Positions 17,895 through 25,899 of a stretch of 61,357 nt of DNA are shown here, piece after piece. The DNA is from Maribellus maritimus. GTDB lineage: Bacteria; Bacteroidota; Bacteroidia; Bacteroidales; Prolixibacteraceae. The position numbers and the translations under genes were made by a program. The stretch spans positions 1 to 61,357 of the forward strand of contig NZ_JAIKLE010000039.1 in NCBI RefSeq assembly GCF_022267315.1. The letters are read 5' to 3'. Every line of letters starts with the position of its first letter. Positions within the stretch are counted from its first letter, which is position 1. The notes under the pieces are model-generated. The model did not search any database. It was given only the letters and a program-made list of their open reading frames with translations, and was not told the DNA's origin.

Positions 17895-18482
17895 TTAAAG
17901 TCCTTTTGTCAGAATCAGCAGAAGAATTGAAGGGAGGTAAGCCTCTAATTCCGTTCGAAGGATACGTATGGCTTTGCCAATATGTCCTTCAACTGTTCGC
18001 ACTGATATATTCTCATTTTTTGCTATCTCTGCGGGTTTCATTCCCTCAAACCGGTTCATTAAAAAAACCTTTTTACACTTTTCAGGCAATTTTTCTATTG
18101 CCATTTTGATTTGCTCTTCAAGTTCGGCTTGTACCAAAAAATTTTGCTCTTCGTTACCCGTTCCTGCCTGAACGTAAGTCAATTCTTTTTCAATCCTGAT
18201 TCCGATCTTTTTTCTTTTCAAAAAATCCAGACTTCTGTTTTTTACCGCCGAAAAAAAATAGCTCTTGAGCGACTGCCGTATAACAAGCTCTTCACGGTAA
18301 AACCATAAACGGAAAAAGAAATCCTGAACGATATCTTCGGCCGTATCCATATCTTCGACCAAACGATAAGAAAAAATGACCAGGCCTGAATAATAATAAT
18401 GAAAAAGGTAGTCATAGATTTTCGAATTACCTTCTTTCAATCCTTCAATCAAAATCTTCTCGTGCAAAAAACTTTCAGGCAT
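17895..18482 (-). CDS. ECF-type RNA polymerase sigma factor
   Basis: The 195-residue product has sigma region 2 at about residues 20-90 (YDYLFHYYYSGLVIFSYRLV, DTAEDIVQDFFFRLW, LKSYFFSAVKNRSLDFLKR) and region 4 at ~125-180 (LPEKCKKVFLMNRFEGMKPAEIA, ISVRTVEGHIGKAI). It ends in a hydrophobic tail (LPSILLLILTKGL), sometimes seen in FecI-like sigma factors of this phylum. It heads the sigma-fecR-susC-susD unit and should activate it when the SusC ligand is present. The consensus it recognises is not known from this sequence. Confidence 0.93.
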   Translation of the reverse strand: MPESFLHEKILIEGLKEGNSKIYDYLFHYYYSGLVIFSYRLVEDMDTAEDIVQDFFFRLWFYREELVIRQSLKSYFFSAVKNRSLDFLKRKKIGIRIEKELTYVQAGTGNEEQNFLVQAELEEQIKMAIEKLPEKCKKVFLMNRFEGMKPAEIAKNENISVRTVEGHIGKAIRILRTELEAYLPSILLLILTKGL

Positions 18483-18859
18483 TTATCTCAATTATAGTTT
18501 AAGTTTTTAAGTCTGCAAGAATAATTAAATAAAGCCCGGCAAATTATTCATAGATTTTTAAATCTAAAAATCATAAAGTAAATTTCTGCAAAATAAAATC
18601 AACAAAAGTTATGTTGGCTAAAAAAAGAGCAAGCTTAACATCCACCTAAACAACGGAATACAACAACAAAATCGACTCAAACAATACTCACAATAAATAC
18701 ATCAAAACACATTTTGCTTAATACGTGCATTACATACTACAATGCATAACAAGATACATTTTAAAAAAAAGTTCTATTAAAATGTAACGAAATAAAATTT
18801 CAGGCGTCTTAAGAGTGAAAACAAAAACAGAAAACATTTTATAGTAGGAGAATTTAGCC
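18483..18859. other. A+T-rich divergent regulatory region
   Basis: This region separates the leftward sigma factor gene from the rightward small secreted protein. It holds a near-palindrome at 18553-18572 (GATTTTTA, four-base loop, TAAAAATC) close to the sigma gene. A second inverted repeat, TGCATT (18726-18731) with AATGCA (18741-18746), lies mid-region, and an ECF-type promoter lies at 18783-18808. No coding frame is supported. The two inverted repeats are candidate operators only. Confidence 0.45.
18783..18808 (+). promoter_or_regulatory. ECF-type promoter upstream of the LELEDWM-repeat protein
   Basis: TGTAAC at 18783-18788 and CGTC at 18805-18808 are separated by 16 bases, the arrangement of a typical ECF -35 (AAC core) and -10 (CGTC) pair. 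Transcription would start around 18815, giving a ~45-base leader with a clear AGGAG Shine-Dalgarno (18846-18850) nine bases before the ATG. A strong ribosome site is unusual for this phylum and suggests high expression. Whether the adjacent sigma factor or another one reads it is unknown. Confidence 0.55.
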
Positions 18860-19333
18860 ATGAAAACAAAAAACAATGTTCAGAAAGCAATTTTAAAATC
18901 ACTGGCAGTAGCAATAAGTTTCTTTTTATTAAGCATAACAGTTAATGCACAGGTATTCTGGAAAGCTGTTTTGCACAATAACAGTCTGAATCAGATAGCA
19001 ATGGCCATGATTGAAACAGAAACAGGAAAAGCTAACATTAAAGCAGAAAACTCATCACTGACACCGATGTTCGCAGAATTTGCCGCTAAAGAAACCGAAA
19101 ATTCTTTGGAACTGGAAGACTGGATGACTAACGAAAATGCATTCAACTTAAAATTATGGAGTATGAACGCTGAAGCTGAAGCGGTACTGGAATTGGAAGA
19201 TTGGATGCTGGAAGACAGATTCGTCGGAAATTCAAAAATAACGTCAGACAATTTTAAAGAAGATCATAAAACGGAAAAGGATTTCGAACTCAAACCGGAA
19301 CTCTGGATGTTGGATGCAAGCTATTGGAATTAA
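18860..19333 (+). CDS. Small secreted protein with repeated LELEDWM motifs
   Basis: The 157-residue product has a signal peptide (cut likely after VNA, residue 30). The mature part is acidic, with the motif LELEDWM at 83-89 and again at 110-116, and a related form ELKPELWM at 143-150. It has no cysteines, no lipobox, no membrane helix and no type IX C-terminal domain. Small proteins with EDWM-type repeats recur in Bacteroidota but, to my knowledge, have no assigned function. It is preceded by an ECF-type promoter and a strong ribosome site and followed by a strong terminator, so it is a single-gene unit built for regulated, abundant expression, perhaps in envelope stress. That role is inference. 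Confidence 0.7.
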   Translation: MKTKNNVQKAILKSLAVAISFFLLSITVNAQVFWKAVLHNNSLNQIAMAMIETETGKANIKAENSSLTPMFAEFAAKETENSLELEDWMTNENAFNLKLWSMNAEAEAVLELEDWMLEDRFVGNSKITSDNFKEDHKTEKDFELKPELWMLDASYWN

Positions 19334-19351
19334 AATTCAATATTCAAATAA

Positions 19352-19373
19352 AAAGCCGGAATTGACCGGCTTT
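19352..19373. terminator. Bidirectional rho-independent terminator
   Basis: AAAGCCGG (19352-19359) and CCGGCTTT (19366-19373) form a perfect 8-bp stem with a six-base loop. T-rich tails lie on both strands. It sits between two convergent genes, 19 bases past the rightward small secreted protein and 3 bases past the leftward map gene, and can serve both. Confidence 0.8.
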
Positions 19374-19375
19374 CT

Positions 19376-20155
19376 TTATGTTATATTGAATTCGTTATGA
19401 ACATCTGTTAAAACTTCAAAACCTGTGTCAGTTACCAGAATGGTATGCTCAAATTGTGCCGAGAGTTTATTGTCAACAGTTCGGGCTGTCCAACCATCGT
19501 TTTTATCGATATTTGTTGATGCCCTCCCCTGATTAATCATGGGTTCAATTGTAAAAATCATTCCCGGTTTCATTTTAGGCCCCGAGTTTCTGCGCGACGT
19601 ATGGTCTACCTGGGGATCTTCGTGGAATTTCACTCCCACTCCGTGACCGCAAAATTCGTAAACCACACTAAACCCCTGTGCACGGGCATACCTGCTGATT
19701 ACAAATCCTATATTTCCAAAATGATTTCCCGGTTTAACCTGCTGAATTCCCAAATCAAGGCAATGTTTTGTTACCTTAATTAATTTTTCAGCTGACGGAG
19801 AAATTTCTCCCACCGTAAACATTCGTGAAGTATCACCATAGAATCCATTCAAAATAGTTGTAATATCAATATTTAAGATATCACCACGCTTTAAAACGGT
19901 TTTTTCCGAAGGAATTCCGTGACAAACTACCTCATTTAATGAAATACAGGATGATTTTGGGTAACCGTTGTATCCTTTTGTCGCCGGAATTGCACCATGG
20001 CTTATTATAAACTCTTCAATCTTATTATCAATTTCTTCTGTGGAAACTCCTTCTTTTACAAATTTACCGGCATAATCAAGCGTTTCTGCTGCCAGCTTGC
20101 TGCTGTTCCTAATGCCTTCTATTTGTTCTTTGGTTTTAATAATTATTCCACTCAT
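19376..20155 (-). CDS. map: Type I methionine aminopeptidase
   Basis: This 259-residue cytoplasmic enzyme removes the initiator methionine from new proteins. The five metal ligands of the pita-bread fold are visible in order: Asp in LNIDITTI, Asp in GDTSRMF, His in GHGVGVKFHEDP, Glu in FTIEPM and Glu in AQFEHTILVT. Substrate-site histidines appear in VCHGIP and KFHEDP. There is no N-terminal zinc-finger extension, so it is the short bacterial form (type Ia). It stands alone, away from the ribosomal-protein operon where a second map copy is often found in this phylum; that copy would be outside the window. Confidence 0.95.
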   Translation of the reverse strand: MSGIIIKTKEQIEGIRNSSKLAAETLDYAGKFVKEGVSTEEIDNKIEEFIISHGAIPATKGYNGYPKSSCISLNEVVCHGIPSEKTVLKRGDILNIDITTILNGFYGDTSRMFTVGEISPSAEKLIKVTKHCLDLGIQQVKPGNHFGNIGFVISRYARAQGFSVVYEFCGHGVGVKFHEDPQVDHTSRRNSGPKMKPGMIFTIEPMINQGRASTNIDKNDGWTARTVDNKLSAQFEHTILVTDTGFEVLTDVHNEFNIT

Positions 20156-20326
20156 TTTGTATTAAATTTTGTGCAAAATTGGCTATTTCGAATTGTATTT
20201 CAAAACCGAACAATAAATTTGCATAAATGTTTAATAAAGTTCGGAACCCGAAATTGAACTTCTGTGTTATAAAACAGACGTTTTCAAATAAAAAAAACCG
20301 GTCTTCCAGCTTCTGACACTTTAAAG

Positions 20327-21058
20327 ATGAGATACAAAATAGAACTAAATACGAAATCGTATTTTATTAATCGGTTTGGAAAGCTTTCAATTTCATATTT
20401 ATTTTATCAAATGCAGGATATTGCCTGGGAGCATGCCAGTATTTTGGGATTTGGATACGATAATCTAAAAAAAGAACATCAGTTCTGGGTACTTTCAAAG
20501 TTATTGGTAAAAATTGACCGCCGTCCGGCCTGGGGAGAGGATTTTACTTTGGAAACATGGTCGCGTGGGACAGATGGATTTTTTGGATACCGCGATTATA
20601 ATTTTACAGACAAATCGGGAAAGAATATTATTTGCGCAACCAGTGCGTGGTTGGTACTTGATTTACAAACAAAACGAATTGTCAGACTTTCGGAATTTAA
20701 GGATTTTCCAAAATACGAAGAAAGTGTTTTTGGTGAAAATCCGGCAAAAGTAAAACCACCAAAATCAGAAGAAGAACTTCAATTCACTCCTGTACTTTTT
20801 AATGAAATAGATATTAACCAACATTTTAACAGTGGCCGCTATCTGGAAAGGATAATCGACAGTTACGATTTTGATTTTCACGAACAAAATGAACTGGCCG
20901 AATTTGAAATTAATTTTTTGAAAGAAGGGATGCCCGCAGACAAACTGGCAATAAAGAAGCAGATTCAGGACAACCAAAATCATTTATGCAGCGTTGTTCG
21001 GGAAAGTGATGGAATAGATTTAATTCGTGCCCGACTGGTTTGGAGGAACAGAAACTGA
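20327..21058 (+). CDS. Acyl-ACP thioesterase
   Basis: The 243-residue product belongs to the acyl-ACP thioesterase family (PF01643), with two hot-dog folds. The first half has MQDIAWEHASILGFGYDNL and FWVLSKLLVKIDRRPAWGE. The second has EIDINQHFNSGRYLERIID, whose Asn and His match the catalytic N-x-H region of the family. It releases free fatty acids from acyl carrier protein in the cytoplasm, setting fatty-acid length or membrane turnover. It is monocistronic between convergent and divergent neighbours, and its length is normal for bacterial members. Confidence 0.88.
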   Translation: MRYKIELNTKSYFINRFGKLSISYLFYQMQDIAWEHASILGFGYDNLKKEHQFWVLSKLLVKIDRRPAWGEDFTLETWSRGTDGFFGYRDYNFTDKSGKNIICATSAWLVLDLQTKRIVRLSEFKDFPKYEESVFGENPAKVKPPKSEEELQFTPVLFNEIDINQHFNSGRYLERIIDSYDFDFHEQNELAEFEINFLKEGMPADKLAIKKQIQDNQNHLCSVVRESDGIDLIRARLVWRNRN

Positions 21059-21124
21059 TACCAACCTTTTGTATTGTTTCAATTTTCTATGCTACTATAA
21101 GTCTTACAACAATTACCTGGCAAT

Positions 21125-21634
21125 TTATTTTTTTATCAGGCCGTCAATTTTAAGTGGTACTTTAATTTGTTTTGCCGATTCACGCCGGGTTAAAAGCATC
21201 GGAGCTGAGACCCCTAAAGCAAGAGCCATCAAAACAAAAAAAGCTTTTAGTCCATTTGTAACTGTATCGTCGAGTAATTGGGTAAATGTTGCATGATCTA
21301 CATCTCCTGTCAGCTTAATTATTCCCAGCATCGTTCGATAGGCAAAAGCGCCGGGCACCATTGGAATTACCGATGGAATAGCAAAAACAAACGGAGGGGC
21401 ATGACGAAAATGCGCAGCAGAAATACTTAAAAACCCAACCAGCATGGCACCAAAAAAAGAGCCTAAAATAATTCCGCCTCCCATTTTCATGGTCACAAGT
21501 TTTAATGTTCCGCCCAGTGCACCAAGTAAAAATATTACCCAAAGGGTACGAAGGGGAACATTAAAAAGAATGGCAAACCCTAAAGAGGCAAAACCCAGCC
21601 AAATCCAACTTTCAAAAAACACAGACCATTCCAT
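21125..21634 (-). CDS. Threonine/serine exporter, C-terminal half (ThrE_2 family)
   Basis: The 169-residue membrane protein has about five hydrophobic helices and the conserved PSVIPMVPGAFAYRTMLG segment of the ThrE C-terminal family (PF12821). It acts with the protein encoded immediately upstream (stop at 21643, 8 bases before this start), the two together equalling one fused ThrE of other bacteria. It would export threonine, serine or related small molecules such as organic acids. I chose the ATG at 21634, because an earlier in-frame start at 21670 would overlap the upstream gene and precede an unlikely leader. Confidence 0.85.
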   Translation of the reverse strand: MEWSVFFESWIWLGFASLGFAILFNVPLRTLWVIFLLGALGGTLKLVTMKMGGGIILGSFFGAMLVGFLSISAAHFRHAPPFVFAIPSVIPMVPGAFAYRTMLGIIKLTGDVDHATFTQLLDDTVTNGLKAFFVLMALALGVSAPMLLTRRESAKQIKVPLKIDGLIKK

Positions 21635-21642
21635 ACTACATA

Positions 21643-22413
21643 CTATATATTGTAGATTAGTATTGAGCACAACATTCCAAACGCAATCGCAAAAGCTATA
21701 ATCAAACCATTTGTTCCCCGAACAATACCGTTCATAATGTTCCCGTCGAGTAAATCGGACAACGAATTAATTAACGGGATTCCGGGAATAAGGTATAAGA
21801 CCGATGTAGCAAAAGCATACTCCGGTTCTGTGCCTACGTTCAACTTCACAGAAGCTCCGGAGATAAGACAGGAAGCCAAAGAGGCAAAAAATATACATAA
21901 ATAGCCGTTAAAATTTCTTCTGGTCACTTCCTGCCGGACAAAAAGTCCTATAAAAGTTGCCACAAAAGCCACCAACATTTCAACAGGCCCGCCGCCAAAC
22001 AGCCGGCAAAAAGAAGCTCCCGCCAAAGCAACTGTAGAAAGCACAATTAAACGCGGATAATGAGGTAACGACTTCAAACGATTAATTTCTCCCCAAATCT
22101 GTTCAAAGTTCCAGTCTTCATCAACAATACGCCAACTCATGCGACTTATCCCGCTCACCATCCTGAAATTGGCTCCATGAGGAGAAGTTCTTTTTAAACT
22201 ACTTTGAAAAAGATCATGCTCATCATCGGAAACCGACACCATTAAAGCACGATGGGTAATTAATAATTCAGCATTAAAACCGTATGCTTTGGCAATACGC
22301 ATAATCGTTATTCGTATGCGGGAAGAATTGGCCCCAGAGGCCATTAACAATGCCCCCACTTCCAATAAAATCTCACTTAACTCTTTACTCAGGTTTAAGC
22401 CTAACTTTTCCAT
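21643..22413 (-). CDS. Threonine/serine exporter, N-terminal half (ThrE family)
   Basis: The 256-residue product matches the ThrE N-terminal family (PF06738). A cytoplasmic part of ~115 residues has the typical ALLMASGANSSRIRITIMRIA and LLITHRALMVSV, then about five membrane helices follow, including LYLIPGIPLINSLSDLLDGN, the hallmark loop near residue 220. It is paired with the separate C-terminal half just downstream in a two-gene operon. Split ThrE pairs are common in this phylum. Substrate specificity is not visible from sequence. Confidence 0.87.
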   Translation of the reverse strand: MEKLGLNLSKELSEILLEVGALLMASGANSSRIRITIMRIAKAYGFNAELLITHRALMVSVSDDEHDLFQSSLKRTSPHGANFRMVSGISRMSWRIVDEDWNFEQIWGEINRLKSLPHYPRLIVLSTVALAGASFCRLFGGGPVEMLVAFVATFIGLFVRQEVTRRNFNGYLCIFFASLASCLISGASVKLNVGTEPEYAFATSVLYLIPGIPLINSLSDLLDGNIMNGIVRGTNGLIIAFAIAFGMLCSILIYNI

Positions 22414-22612
22414 AAACCATCCATTTTAGCCGCGCGAAATAAATACATTTTACCGGTTAAAAAATAATCCGTAAAAGATTTTCTTCTGAATTTAATTTTA
22501 ACTTATTGATGAATAAAAAATGCTTCTTCTAATTTATTACAATAAATAAAAGCAGCCAAATCTCATCCGAATTTCAACGAAAAGAAGCCGGTGTTTAAAT
22601 TGTATTGGGAAT

Positions 22613-23530
22613 TTATTTTGAAAATAGCTGCTGAATTTTCTCCAGTTTCTCTTCCAGCGGCATGTAACCGTCGAGCCAGCAAATTTTTGTACCGCGTTTT
22701 TCCATGCCGCGAAACCATGTCATTTGACGTTTGGCAAACTGGTGGATGGCAATTTCCAACTGGCGGAACATTTCATCATACGACAAGGTACCGATAATGT
22801 GAAGTGTTAAATATTTATATTCCAGACCATAATAAATTAGTTGCTCAGGGGTTACACCTGAATCCAACAATTTTTTTACTTCATCGAGCATTCCATCTTC
22901 CAAACGCTGTTTTAAACGCTCGGTAATTCGTCTGCGACGCGAGTCACGATCGAACTTAATCCCAATATTCAAACTGTTAATCTCCGGCATCGAAGTATCA
23001 ATCTCCGGATGCTCCTTATAATACATTTCTATTTCGATGGCGCGCACTGCCCGGCGGTCGGTTTCCACATCGGTTATGTTATGCAAACCGGGCTTTAAAG
23101 ATTTCAAAACTTCTGTCAGTTCCTCCAATGATTTCCCCTCCAGTTTTTCCCTGAGTTTTTTGTTTGGCGGCACCTGTATCAATTTATAATCTTTGAGAAC
23201 AGCTTCAAGATAAAGTCCGCTTCCACCACACAAAACCGGAAACTTATTGCGTGACTGAATGGCCTCAAATACCTCAATGAAATCGGTTTGAAAACGGTAG
23301 ACGTTATAATGGGCACCGGCATCTTCAATATCAACCAAATGCGACGGAATTTCCACACCGTTTACAAAATAATCCTCGTAATCTTTTCCGGTTCCCAAAT
23401 CCATTCCTCGATACACCTGACGTGAGTCGGCAGAAATAACTTCGCCGTTTATTTTTGCTGCCAAATGTGCTGCCAGTGTTGTTTTTCCGGTGGCTGTAGG
23501 TCCGAGTATGGTAATAAGATTGTTGTTCAT
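22613..23530 (-). CDS. miaA: tRNA dimethylallyltransferase
   Basis: The 305-residue product transfers a dimethylallyl group to A37 of tRNAs that read codons starting with U. The P-loop GPTATGKTTLAAHLA begins at residue 9; ISADSRQVYRGMDLGTGKD, HLVDIEDAGAHYNVYRFQTDF, LCGGSGLYLEAVLK and the C-terminal FAKRQMTWFRG all fit MiaA. The start at 23530 gives a tight N terminus before the P-loop; an ATG at 23551 adds seven residues. It is a single gene, divergent from cutC with about 95 bases between the starts. About 200 bases downstream are empty. Confidence 0.95.
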   Translation of the reverse strand: MNNNLITILGPTATGKTTLAAHLAAKINGEVISADSRQVYRGMDLGTGKDYEDYFVNGVEIPSHLVDIEDAGAHYNVYRFQTDFIEVFEAIQSRNKFPVLCGGSGLYLEAVLKDYKLIQVPPNKKLREKLEGKSLEELTEVLKSLKPGLHNITDVETDRRAVRAIEIEMYYKEHPEIDTSMPEINSLNIGIKFDRDSRRRRITERLKQRLEDGMLDEVKKLLDSGVTPEQLIYYGLEYKYLTLHIIGTLSYDEMFRQLEIAIHQFAKRQMTWFRGMEKRGTKICWLDGYMPLEEKLEKIQQLFSK

Positions 23531-23625
23531 AATGTTAACCTTCGCCGACAAAATAAAGAATTATTCTTCAAAACGAAGATATTTTTACGAAATTGCAGGC
23601 GTTTCATTTATTTCCTTTTTTGAAA

Positions 23626-24264
23626 ATGATAAAAGAAGCGTGCGTTGAAACTTTTGAAGAAGCAGTCGTGGCGGAAAAACGTGGCGCCAACCGGATTGAA
23701 CTCTGTTCTGATTTGGCAAATGATGGCTTAACACCGTCAGTTGAATTATTGCAAAAAGCCTGTGCAATATTAAAAATTCCGGTAATGGTTATGATTCGCC
23801 CGCGTGCCGGTAATTTTGTTTATTCTGAACAAGAAATTGCTCAAATGAAGCTGGAAATTGATGAGGCTAAAAAAGCGGGGGCCGCAGGTGTGGTTTTGGG
23901 CTTGCTGAACCAGGAAAACCAAATTGACATGCACAGTACAACAATTTTGGCAGAATATGCCCAACCACTTCCGGTTACCTTTCATAAAGCCATTGATGTT
24001 ATGGAGAATCCGGTTGAAGGCGCAAAACGACTAAATATAATTCCGGGAATAACGCGAATTCTTACGTCCGGGGGAAAACCAACGGCGCTGGAAGGACAGG
24101 AAATCCTTCAAAAGATGATAGAAGTAACCCGGGGAAAAATAACTATTCTGGTTGCCGGGAAAGTACTGGATTCCAATATCAAAGAAATTCAAAAATTAAC
24201 CGGAGCCAATGAGTTTCACGGACGAAGGATTGTGGGTGAACTTGACAGTCGTAATGAACAGTAA
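23626..24264 (+). CDS. cutC: CutC-family protein
   Basis: The 212-residue TIM-barrel protein belongs to the CutC family: EACVETFEEAVVAEKRGANRIELCSDL, VMIRPRAGNFVYSEQE, GVVLGLLN, VTFHKAID and RILTSGGKPTALEG are all family blocks. The family was named for a proposed role in copper homeostasis in E. coli; the biochemical activity is still unclear. I chose the ATG at 23626 because MIKEACVETF aligns with the usual CutC start; an upstream ATG at 23593 would add 11 residues. The gene ends 23 bases before the GH29 fucosidase gene, so the two may be co-transcribed. Confidence 0.9.
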   Translation: MIKEACVETFEEAVVAEKRGANRIELCSDLANDGLTPSVELLQKACAILKIPVMVMIRPRAGNFVYSEQEIAQMKLEIDEAKKAGAAGVVLGLLNQENQIDMHSTTILAEYAQPLPVTFHKAIDVMENPVEGAKRLNIIPGITRILTSGGKPTALEGQEILQKMIEVTRGKITILVAGKVLDSNIKEIQKLTGANEFHGRRIVGELDSRNEQ

Positions 24265-24287
24265 AAAATATAAATTAACGGTAGCAA

Positions 24288-25766
24288 ATGAAAAAGCTGA
24301 TTTTTATTATTCCTTTCCTCTTTACATTTATCGTAAAAGCACAATTGGAACATGAAGTAACTGAATATGTTTGGCCAAGCGATGAGAAAGTTTTGCAAAA
24401 ACTGGAAGAATGGCAGGATTTGAAATTTGGGATCCTAATGCATTGGGGGGCTTACAGCCAGTGGGGAATCGTAGAATCGTGGTCGATTTGCCCGGAGGAT
24501 TATGGCTGGTGTAAACGCGAAAAAGGCTCTAATCCCAACGACTATTTCACCTACAAAAAGGAATACGAAAATCTGAAACTTTCTTTTAATCCGGTAAATT
24601 TTGAACCCGAAAAATGGGCGGCGGCAGCAAAAAATGCAGGAATGAAATATGTTGTTTTTACAACCAAACATCATGATGGTTTTTGTATGTTCGACTCGAA
24701 ATACACCGATTACAAAATTACCGACAAAGAGTGTCCGTTTAGCGTAAATCCCCGCGCCAATGTCACCAAAGAAATTTTTGATGCTTTTCGCTCCGAAGGT
24801 TTGTGGGCCGGTGCTTATTTTTCAAAACCCGACTGGCATAACGAGAATTACTGGGATCCCAAATTTCCGCCAATGGATAGAAATGTAAACTATGATCCGG
24901 AAGAATATCCTGAAAAATGGGAAGAGTTTGTTGAGTTTACCCAAAATCAACTTCTGGAACTGTGTACCGACTACGGGAAACTCGATATTCTTTGGCTCGA
25001 TGGAGGCTGGGTTTCAAAAAAATCGCCCGAACAAATTAAAAATTACTACACCAGAGTTGCTGAGAACACCACTTCAGGCTTCCCAAAATCACGTTCGGTA
25101 AACCAGGATATCCGGATGGATGAGTTGGCAGCCAAAGCACGGGAAAAACAACCCGGGTTAATTGTAGTTGATCGTGCAGTGCGCGGGCCCAATCAAAATT
25201 ATCTTACTCCTGAAAACCGTGTTCCCGAAACCCAACTCCCCTACCCCTGGGAATCTTGTATAATCGCCGGCGGTGGCTGGGCATGGGTTCCCAATCCACA
25301 GTTTATGACACCTAAACAAGCCATTCACATGCTTATTGATATTGTGGCCAAAGGAGGAAATTTGTTGTACAATATTGGCCCTGCACCCGACGGAACATGG
25401 CCGGAAGAAGCTTACAAACTGCTGGAAGCGATGGGTGACTGGATTACGATAAACGGTGAGGCCATTTATTCCACGCGGGCCATTTCACCTTACAAAACTG
25501 AAAATGTTTGTCTCACCCAAAAAAAGGATACCAAAGAAGTGTATGCCATTTATCTGGAACAGGAAGATGGCTCAGGAATGCCTGCCTCGTTTGATATAAA
25601 AGGAATTTTTGCGGCTAAAAATGCCAAATTGAGCTTGCTTGGAGCAAAAGGAAACCTAAAATGGGAAAATACATCGGAAGGTGTCAAGATTTTTATTCCA
25701 CAAAAAGTCAGAACAAATCTGCCGTGCGATTTGGCATGGGCAGTTAAAATTTCTGCGATTCAGTAA
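24288..25766 (+). CDS. GH29 alpha-L-fucosidase
   Basis: The 492-residue product has a signal peptide (MKKLIFIIPFLFTFIVKAQ) and a GH29 catalytic barrel: WQDLKFGILMHWGAYSQWG, YVVFTTKHHDGFCMFDSKYTDY and LDILWLDGGW, in which Asp238 is the expected nucleophile. LLYNIGPAPDGTWPEEA is also characteristic. A small beta domain ends the protein. It probably acts in the periplasm, releasing fucose (or a related deoxy sugar) from glycans. It lies 23 bases after cutC and 133 bases before the GH20 gene in the same direction. The acid/base residue and linkage preference cannot be fixed by eye. Confidence 0.9.
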   Translation: MKKLIFIIPFLFTFIVKAQLEHEVTEYVWPSDEKVLQKLEEWQDLKFGILMHWGAYSQWGIVESWSICPEDYGWCKREKGSNPNDYFTYKKEYENLKLSFNPVNFEPEKWAAAAKNAGMKYVVFTTKHHDGFCMFDSKYTDYKITDKECPFSVNPRANVTKEIFDAFRSEGLWAGAYFSKPDWHNENYWDPKFPPMDRNVNYDPEEYPEKWEEFVEFTQNQLLELCTDYGKLDILWLDGGWVSKKSPEQIKNYYTRVAENTTSGFPKSRSVNQDIRMDELAAKAREKQPGLIVVDRAVRGPNQNYLTPENRVPETQLPYPWESCIIAGGGWAWVPNPQFMTPKQAIHMLIDIVAKGGNLLYNIGPAPDGTWPEEAYKLLEAMGDWITINGEAIYSTRAISPYKTENVCLTQKKDTKEVYAIYLEQEDGSGMPASFDIKGIFAAKNAKLSLLGAKGNLKWENTSEGVKIFIPQKVRTNLPCDLAWAVKISAIQ

Positions 25767-25899
25767 CAAATTCTAAAAGAGATAACGATTCGGTATAAAA
25801 AACTGCTTTTATGCCATAAAAGAATAGGAAACAAACGAACCAAAACAACCTGAAAAACTGTCTATAAACGGCATATTTTTAACAATTAATTTTAATCGA

